36,261 nt of DNA, taken from positions 1-36,261 of the forward strand of contig NZ_CALWJJ010000013.1 of NCBI RefSeq assembly GCF_944380985.1. Reading direction: 5' to 3'. Source of the stretch: an uncultured Agathobaculum sp. (GTDB lineage: Bacteria; Bacillota; Clostridia; Oscillospirales; Butyricicoccaceae). Numbering within the stretch: the stretch's first letter is position 1; every line of letters starts with the position of its first letter. Below the pieces are notes generated by a model. It was not told where the DNA came from and did no database searches. It saw only the letters and a program-made list of their open reading frames with translations. Both the position numbers and the translations under genes were made by a program. Below are positions 32,242-36,261 of the stretch, piece after piece.

Positions 32242-34662
32242 ATGAAAGCTATTAATGAAATTACGCTCGAACGTCTGCCGGCGCTTCCGCTGCGCGGGCT
32301 GACAGCGTTTCCCCATATGATTATTCACTTTGATGTCGGCCGGATGATGTCCATCCGCGCGCTGGAAGCCTCGATGAAAAATGGGCAGCGCATTTTTTTA
32401 AGCGCGCAGCGTGAGCTGAAAACCGACACGCCCACGCCGAGTGATCTTTACCAGGTCGGCACAGTGTGCGTAATCCGCCAGATACTGCGCATGCCGGGTG
32501 ATAATATCCGTGTGCTGGTCGAGGGTCAGACGCGCGCGTGCGCACACCATTTTGCCATGCCTGAGACGGAAGATGGATGCATTTATGCCGAGGTTGAGGA
32601 GCTTGAAGACCTTGTCTTTGGCGTGACCGAGCGGCGTGCGCAGGCACTTGTCCGCACGGCGCAGGAGCGTTTTGCCGAATATGCGCAGCATACTTCTCGT
32701 ATCTCACAGGATGTGGAGATGACGGTTGCCGAGGGCGGCGAGCCAGGCTGGCTGGCTGATTATATCGCACAGAACCTGTCGTTCGAGGTGGAAGAAAAGC
32801 AGGAGATTCTCGAGGAGCTGAACGTTACCCGTCGGCTTGCAATGGTGATTCGGCTGCTTGGTGAGGAAACTGAGATCCTAAAGATTGAAAACGAGATCCA
32901 GGATGAACTGAAGACCCAGATGGATAAAAATCAGCGCGAATACTATCTGCGAGAACAGATCAAGGTTATCCAGACCGAGCTGGGTGAGCAGGATACGGTG
33001 GCCGAGGCTGAGGCCTATCGTAAGCGCGTGCTTGCGCTGGGGCTGACGGAGGAGTGCCAAAATAAGCTGATACGCGAGGTTGACCGCTTTGCTAAGCTTG
33101 GCGGTTCGAGTGCCGAGCAGGGCGTAGTCCGCACCTATCTGGATACAGTGCTCGACCTGCCATGGAATACGAAGAGCGAGGAGCGGCTCGATCTTGCCGA
33201 AGCGCAGGCTATCCTGGATCGCGACCACTATGGCATGAAAAAGGTTAAGGAGCGTATCATGGAGTTTCTGGCGGTCAAGGCGCTTGCGCCGGAACTAAAA
33301 GGCCAGGTGTTGTGCCTGGTCGGCCCGCCGGGTGTTGGAAAAACTTCGATCGCCCGGTCGGTTGCCGAGGCGATGGGACGTAAGTATACGCGTATGAGCC
33401 TTGGCGGCGTGCGCGACGAGGCGGACATTCGCGGCCACCGTAAGACCTATATTGGCGCGATGCCAGGCCGCATTATTGATGCACTGCGTCGCGCGGGAAC
33501 GGCAAATCCGCTGATCCTGCTAGACGAGATCGATAAGATGGGCAACGATTTCCGTGGCGATCCAGCTTCGGCTATGCTCGAGGTGCTGGATACCGAGCAG
33601 AACGTCGCATTCCGCGACCACTATATCGAGTTGCCGTTCGACCTGTCGGACGTGCTGTTTTTGACGACTGCGAACGATTTGTCGACCGTGCCGCGTCCGC
33701 TGCTCGACCGTATGGAGGTAATTGAGCTTTCTTCCTATACGGAGGAGGAAAAGCGTCAGATCGCGCTGCACCATCTGCTGCCCAAGCAGATGAAAAAGCA
33801 CGGCCTTGTCAAAAGCCAGCTGTCGTTGTCCGACAAGGTGCTTGGCAGGGTGATCACAGGGTATACACGCGAGGCGGGTGTGCGCCGGCTGGAGCAGCTG
33901 CTGGCAAAGCTTTGCCGCAAAGCCGCAAAACATGTGTCGGATGGCGGCAAACGGCTAACGGTGACAGAGCGAAACCTCGAAGAGCTGCTTGGCACAGCGC
34001 ACTATAAAGACGATGTGGTAAGCAAAAAGGACGAGGTCGGCATTGTAAACGGCCTTGCATGGACGAGTGTTGGCGGCGAGATGCTCGAGGTGGAGGTAGC
34101 AGTCGTGCCCGGCACGGGCAAGATTGAAGTGACCGGCAACCTTGGCAACGTTATGCAAGAGAGCGCCCGGGCGGCAGTTACGTTTGTTCGCTCGTGCGCT
34201 GAGTCGCTGTCTATTAACCCGATGTTCTATAAAGAAAACGATTTGCATATTCATTTCCCGGAAGCGGCCGTGCCTAAGGACGGCCCGTCTGCCGGCGTGA
34301 CAATCACGACAGCGCTCATTTCCGCGCTGACCGAGGCGCCGGTGCGCCACGATGTTGCGATGACCGGCGAGATCACGCTGCGCGGCCGTGTACTGCCGAT
34401 TGGTGGCTTGCGTGAAAAGACCATGGCGGCCTATCGCGCGGGCATCAAGACGGTAGTGATCCCTGAGGGAAATAAGGCGGATTTGCAGGATATTGAGCCG
34501 GTGGTGCGGGAAAACCTCCGGTTCGTTCCCGCAGCGCACATGAATACCGTGATGGAAACTGCGATCGATTTTGCGCGGCGCCCTCAAAAACGCCGCAAAG
34601 CGTCGAGCCGCGGCCCGATCACGCGCCAGCGTGATACAGTCGCAACAACGGTGGTCCAATGA
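32242..34662 (+). CDS. lon: ATP-dependent protease Lon (LonA)
   Basis: An 806-residue LonA of normal length. The N-terminal substrate-binding domain ([15 protein letters not shown]) is followed by a coiled-coil region. The AAA+ module has Walker A GPPGVGKT (361-368) and LLDEIDKMG. The C-terminal protease domain has catalytic Ser683 in DGPSAG and Lys726 in GGLREK, with the 43-residue spacing usual for the Ser-Lys dyad. It degrades damaged and regulatory proteins in the cytoplasm. The C-terminal ~25 residues are basic and not conserved. Its stop overlaps the ysxC start (ATGA). No heat-shock operator is seen at its promoter. Confidence 0.97.
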   Translation: MKAINEITLERLPALPLRGLTAFPHMIIHFDVGRMMSIRALEASMKNGQRIFLSAQRELKTDTPTPSDLYQVGTVCVIRQILRMPGDNIRVLVEGQTRACAHHFAMPETEDGCIYAEVEELEDLVFGVTERRAQALVRTAQERFAEYAQHTSRISQDVEMTVAEGGEPGWLADYIAQNLSFEVEEKQEILEELNVTRRLAMVIRLLGEETEILKIENEIQDELKTQMDKNQREYYLREQIKVIQTELGEQDTVAEAEAYRKRVLALGLTEECQNKLIREVDRFAKLGGSSAEQGVVRTYLDTVLDLPWNTKSEERLDLAEAQAILDRDHYGMKKVKERIMEFLAVKALAPELKGQVLCLVGPPGVGKTSIARSVAEAMGRKYTRMSLGGVRDEADIRGHRKTYIGAMPGRIIDALRRAGTANPLILLDEIDKMGNDFRGDPASAMLEVLDTEQNVAFRDHYIELPFDLSDVLFLTTANDLSTVPRPLLDRMEVIELSSYTEEEKRQIALHHLLPKQMKKHGLVKSQLSLSDKVLGRVITGYTREAGVRRLEQLLAKLCRKAAKHVSDGGKRLTVTERNLEELLGTAHYKDDVVSKKDEVGIVNGLAWTSVGGEMLEVEVAVVPGTGKIEVTGNLGNVMQESARAAVTFVRSCAESLSINPMFYKENDLHIHFPEAAVPKDGPSAGVTITTALISALTEAPVRHDVAMTGEITLRGRVLPIGGLREKTMAAYRAGIKTVVIPEGNKADLQDIEPVVRENLRFVPAAHMNTVMETAIDFARRPQKRRKASSRGPITRQRDTVATTVVQ

Positions 34663-35282
34663 GTAATGTAGAAAACGGGTGGAAAACGCCAAACCTGCAC
34701 CTTGCAGAGTTTTTGCGCTCTGCGGTAAAGCAGGATGACTTTCCGGCAGACGGTCTGCCGCAGATTGTGTTTGCCGGTAAGTCCAATGTCGGCAAGAGCT
34801 CGGTGATAAACAAACTGCTCGGCCGTAAAAACTTTGCGCGTGTGAGCGCGCAGCCGGGTAAAACCATCCATATCAACTATTTTTGCATCGACAAGAGGAT
34901 GTATCTGGTTGACTTGCCGGGATACGGCTATGCACGCGTATCCAAATCGGAGCAACAGCGCTGGGGCGTGCTGATGGAGACCTATTTTACACTCGATCTG
35001 TTGACGCTCGGCATCCAGATCGTTGACATCCGTCACAAGCCCACACGGGATGATGTGACTATGGCGGAGTGGTTCCGTGCATCGGAAAAGCCGTGGATCA
35101 TTATAGCAAATAAACTGGATAAAATTAAAAAAAGCCAGGTAAATAGTAATCTGGCCGAGATCCGGCAGACACTTTTGCTGCCGGAGGAGGTGCCGGTCAT
35201 TCCCTTTTCAGCAGAAAAGGGGATTGGCCGTGAGCAGGTACTGGAACTGATCTTTGATCATATCAGAAAGGATGCGAAGTAA
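34659..35282 (+). CDS. ysxC: Ribosome biogenesis GTPase YsxC/EngB
   Basis: A 207-residue essential-type GTPase. G1 is AGKSNVGKSS (39-48), G2 PGKT, G3 DLPGYGYA, G4 ANKLDK and G5 FSAEKG. It acts late in 50S subunit assembly. It follows lon with a 4-base overlap, the usual arrangement in Firmicutes. Its TAA overlaps the next ATG (TAATG). Confidence 0.96.
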   Translation: MSNVENGWKTPNLHLAEFLRSAVKQDDFPADGLPQIVFAGKSNVGKSSVINKLLGRKNFARVSAQPGKTIHINYFCIDKRMYLVDLPGYGYARVSKSEQQRWGVLMETYFTLDLLTLGIQIVDIRHKPTRDDVTMAEWFRASEKPWIIIANKLDKIKKSQVNSNLAEIRQTLLLPEEVPVIPFSAEKGIGREQVLELIFDHIRKDAK

Positions 35283-35674
35283 TGGATTTTCTACGCCGGC
35301 TAATGGCAGGGCGCTATGGCAGCGATCAGCTGAACACTGCGCTGCTTGTGCTGGGTCTTGTGCTGATCGCGTTACAAATGGTTACCGGCTGGAGATGGAT
35401 GGGCATCGCCATTCTTATCCTTCTTTTACTCTGCTATTTTCGTATGTTCTCGCGCAATATACGAGCGCGCTATGCAGAAAACCAGGTGTTCCTGCGCTGG
35501 TGGGGGCCGGTATTGGCGCGGCTGCGAGGCGCGCGGCTGCGGTTTGCCGACCGTAAAACACATCGCTATTTTAAGTGCCCGCAATGCAAGCAACGCCTGC
35601 GCGTGCCGCGCGGCAGGGGAAAGATTAATATTACCTGTCCACACTGCCGCACTCAGTTTGTGCGCAAGAGTTAA
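35282..35674 (+). CDS. Membrane protein with a C-terminal zinc ribbon
   Basis: A 130-residue protein with two adjacent membrane helices (about 18-36 and 38-56) separated by a short polar turn. A basic linker with many Arg residues follows, and then a zinc ribbon with Cys99, Cys102, Cys119 and Cys122 (C-x2-C-x16-C-x2-C). The function is not known; similar small proteins are seen in clostridial genomes. Both ends of the protein probably face the cytoplasm, with the basic part near the ribosome or membrane surface. It overlaps the ysxC stop by one base. Confidence 0.85.
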   Translation: MDFLRRLMAGRYGSDQLNTALLVLGLVLIALQMVTGWRWMGIAILILLLLCYFRMFSRNIRARYAENQVFLRWWGPVLARLRGARLRFADRKTHRYFKCPQCKQRLRVPRGRGKINITCPHCRTQFVRKS

Positions 35675-35722
35675 AGCCGAAATTTGACGTATATTTTTCG
35701 CCGCAAAAGCAACAAAATGGAC

Positions 35723-35750
35723 TTGCATTTCTCAGGGAAAAAAGTATAAT
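35723..35750 (+). promoter_or_regulatory. Sigma-A promoter of the SCP2-like gene
   Basis: TTGCAT (35723-35728) and a perfect TATAAT (35745-35750) are 16 bases apart, followed by a leader of about 25 bases with GGGGG before the start. Confidence 0.72.
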
Positions 35751-35782
35751 AGAATTATAAATACAACCAGGGGGCGATTCCA

Positions 35783-36112
35783 ATGACCGTAGATCAGTTG
35801 ATTGGAAAAATCTATAACAGGCTCAGCAAGGCTGACATTGCTGGTACGCAAGGTAAAGTAGCGGTTCAGTTCAATCTCACTGGCAAAGTCACGGGCGTGT
35901 TCTACATTGAGATCCTCAATGGTGTGTTGTCTGTAATGCCATACGAGTACATAGATCGGGATGCATGTGTATCCGGCACTTTGACCAACCTGGAAAAAAT
36001 TCTAAGTGGCAAGTTGGTGCCGCAGGTTGCGGTTGCAGAGGGCAAGATCCATGTAGAGGGCAGCGTAGATAAGGTCATGATGCTAGCTGAGTTGATAAAG
36101 CAGGCAAAGTGA
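35783..36112 (+). CDS. SCP2 sterol-binding domain-like protein
   Basis: A 109-residue single-domain protein. It reads as the SCP2 fold: KVAVQFNLTGKVTGVFYIEILNG, VSGTLTNLEKILSGKLVPQVAVAEGKIHVEGSVDKVMMLAELIKQ. The GKIHVEGS...KVM...L stretch is the most typical. In bacteria these domains bind hydrophobic molecules or occur in enzyme complexes, and they are common as small stand-alone proteins in clostridia. No sterol role is implied. It has its own promoter and terminator. Confidence 0.82.
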   Translation: MTVDQLIGKIYNRLSKADIAGTQGKVAVQFNLTGKVTGVFYIEILNGVLSVMPYEYIDRDACVSGTLTNLEKILSGKLVPQVAVAEGKIHVEGSVDKVMMLAELIKQAK

Positions 36113-36130
36113 CAAGTTTTATTGTGCATG

Positions 36131-36164
36131 ATTCCCGCCTGCTTGTAAAGCAGGCGGGAATTTT
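36131..36164 (+). terminator. Rho-independent terminator of the SCP2-like gene
   Basis: ATTCCCGCCTGCTT and AAGCAGGCGGGAAT form a perfect 14-bp stem with a 3-base loop and a short T-run. Confidence 0.9.
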
Positions 36165-36207
36165 ATGTACCAAAGCTTGCCGCCGAGAAAAAAGGAGAAG
36201 AAAGGGG

Positions 36208-36237
36208 TTGACAAGGAGAGGGGATAGCTGATAGACT
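36208..36237 (+). promoter_or_regulatory. Strong promoter reading out of the window
   Basis: A perfect -35 box TTGACA (36208-36213), an 18-base spacer and TAGACT (36232-36237). The form fits promoters of stable RNA operons, but the transcribed gene lies beyond the window. Confidence 0.65.
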
Positions 36238-36261
36238 AAGGGAGCGTTTCACGCGGAGTGG

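Overview
The window looks like a chromosomal piece of a moderately GC-rich Gram-positive anaerobe of class Clostridia, probably near Oscillospirales/Butyricicoccaceae. That placement is inferred from gene content and order: an oxygen-sensitive class I hybrid-cluster protein, an EFR1-type flavodoxin-ferredoxin, RNase J, RbgA, SLH and 3D cell-wall proteins, and the Firmicutes block tig-clpP-clpX-lon-ysxC. There is no 16S gene, so the genus is open. I see no insertion sequence, prophage, CRISPR array or rRNA gene.

Layout. 1-230: tRNA-Thr(TGT) and tRNA-Tyr(GTA) with a terminator. 438-2174: hcp alone, with a palindromic candidate operator upstream. 2378-3225: a secreted 3D-domain protein on the minus strand with a strong promoter. 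3226-3764: a sparse region with an inverted repeat, a possible 41-residue basic small ORF and the rnjA promoter. 3765-5535: rnjA. 5560-8106 (minus): two tandem MgtC/SapB membrane proteins and a PfkB-family kinase. 8178-14716 (minus): a LacI-type regulator followed by a complete carbohydrate-type ABC importer (permease, lipoprotein, permease, ATPase) with a metallo-beta-lactamase-fold hydrolase gene between permease and ATPase. 14717-15211: a regulatory gap with a cre-like site. 15212-16033: EFR1 ferredoxin. 16084-17650 (minus): birA and an unrecognised gene. 17676-17711: a palindrome that forms two superimposed divergent promoters for birA and an S4-domain (YlmH-like) gene. 18554-22122: a secreted SLH protein and, convergent to it, a cytoplasmic GH13 glycosidase.

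22159-36164 is a housekeeping run on the plus strand: rplS, lepB, rbgA, rnhB, yraN, an M19 dipeptidase, thrC, a metallophosphoesterase, tig, clpP, clpX, lon, ysxC, a membrane zinc-ribbon protein and an SCP2-like protein. Many junctions there overlap or nearly touch (lepB/rbgA, rnhB/yraN, lon/ysxC, ysxC/zinc ribbon), which suggests translational coupling. The window ends with a strong consensus promoter reading out to the right.

The most distinctive local features are the sugar-importer operon with the embedded MBL hydrolase, the exactly superimposed divergent promoters at 17676-17711, the in-frame coding-like stretch between rbgA and rnhB, and several unusual translation-start arrangements (rnjA, the PfkB gene, the S4 gene). 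I do not see a clear defence or biosynthetic system that would count as a wholly new machine.
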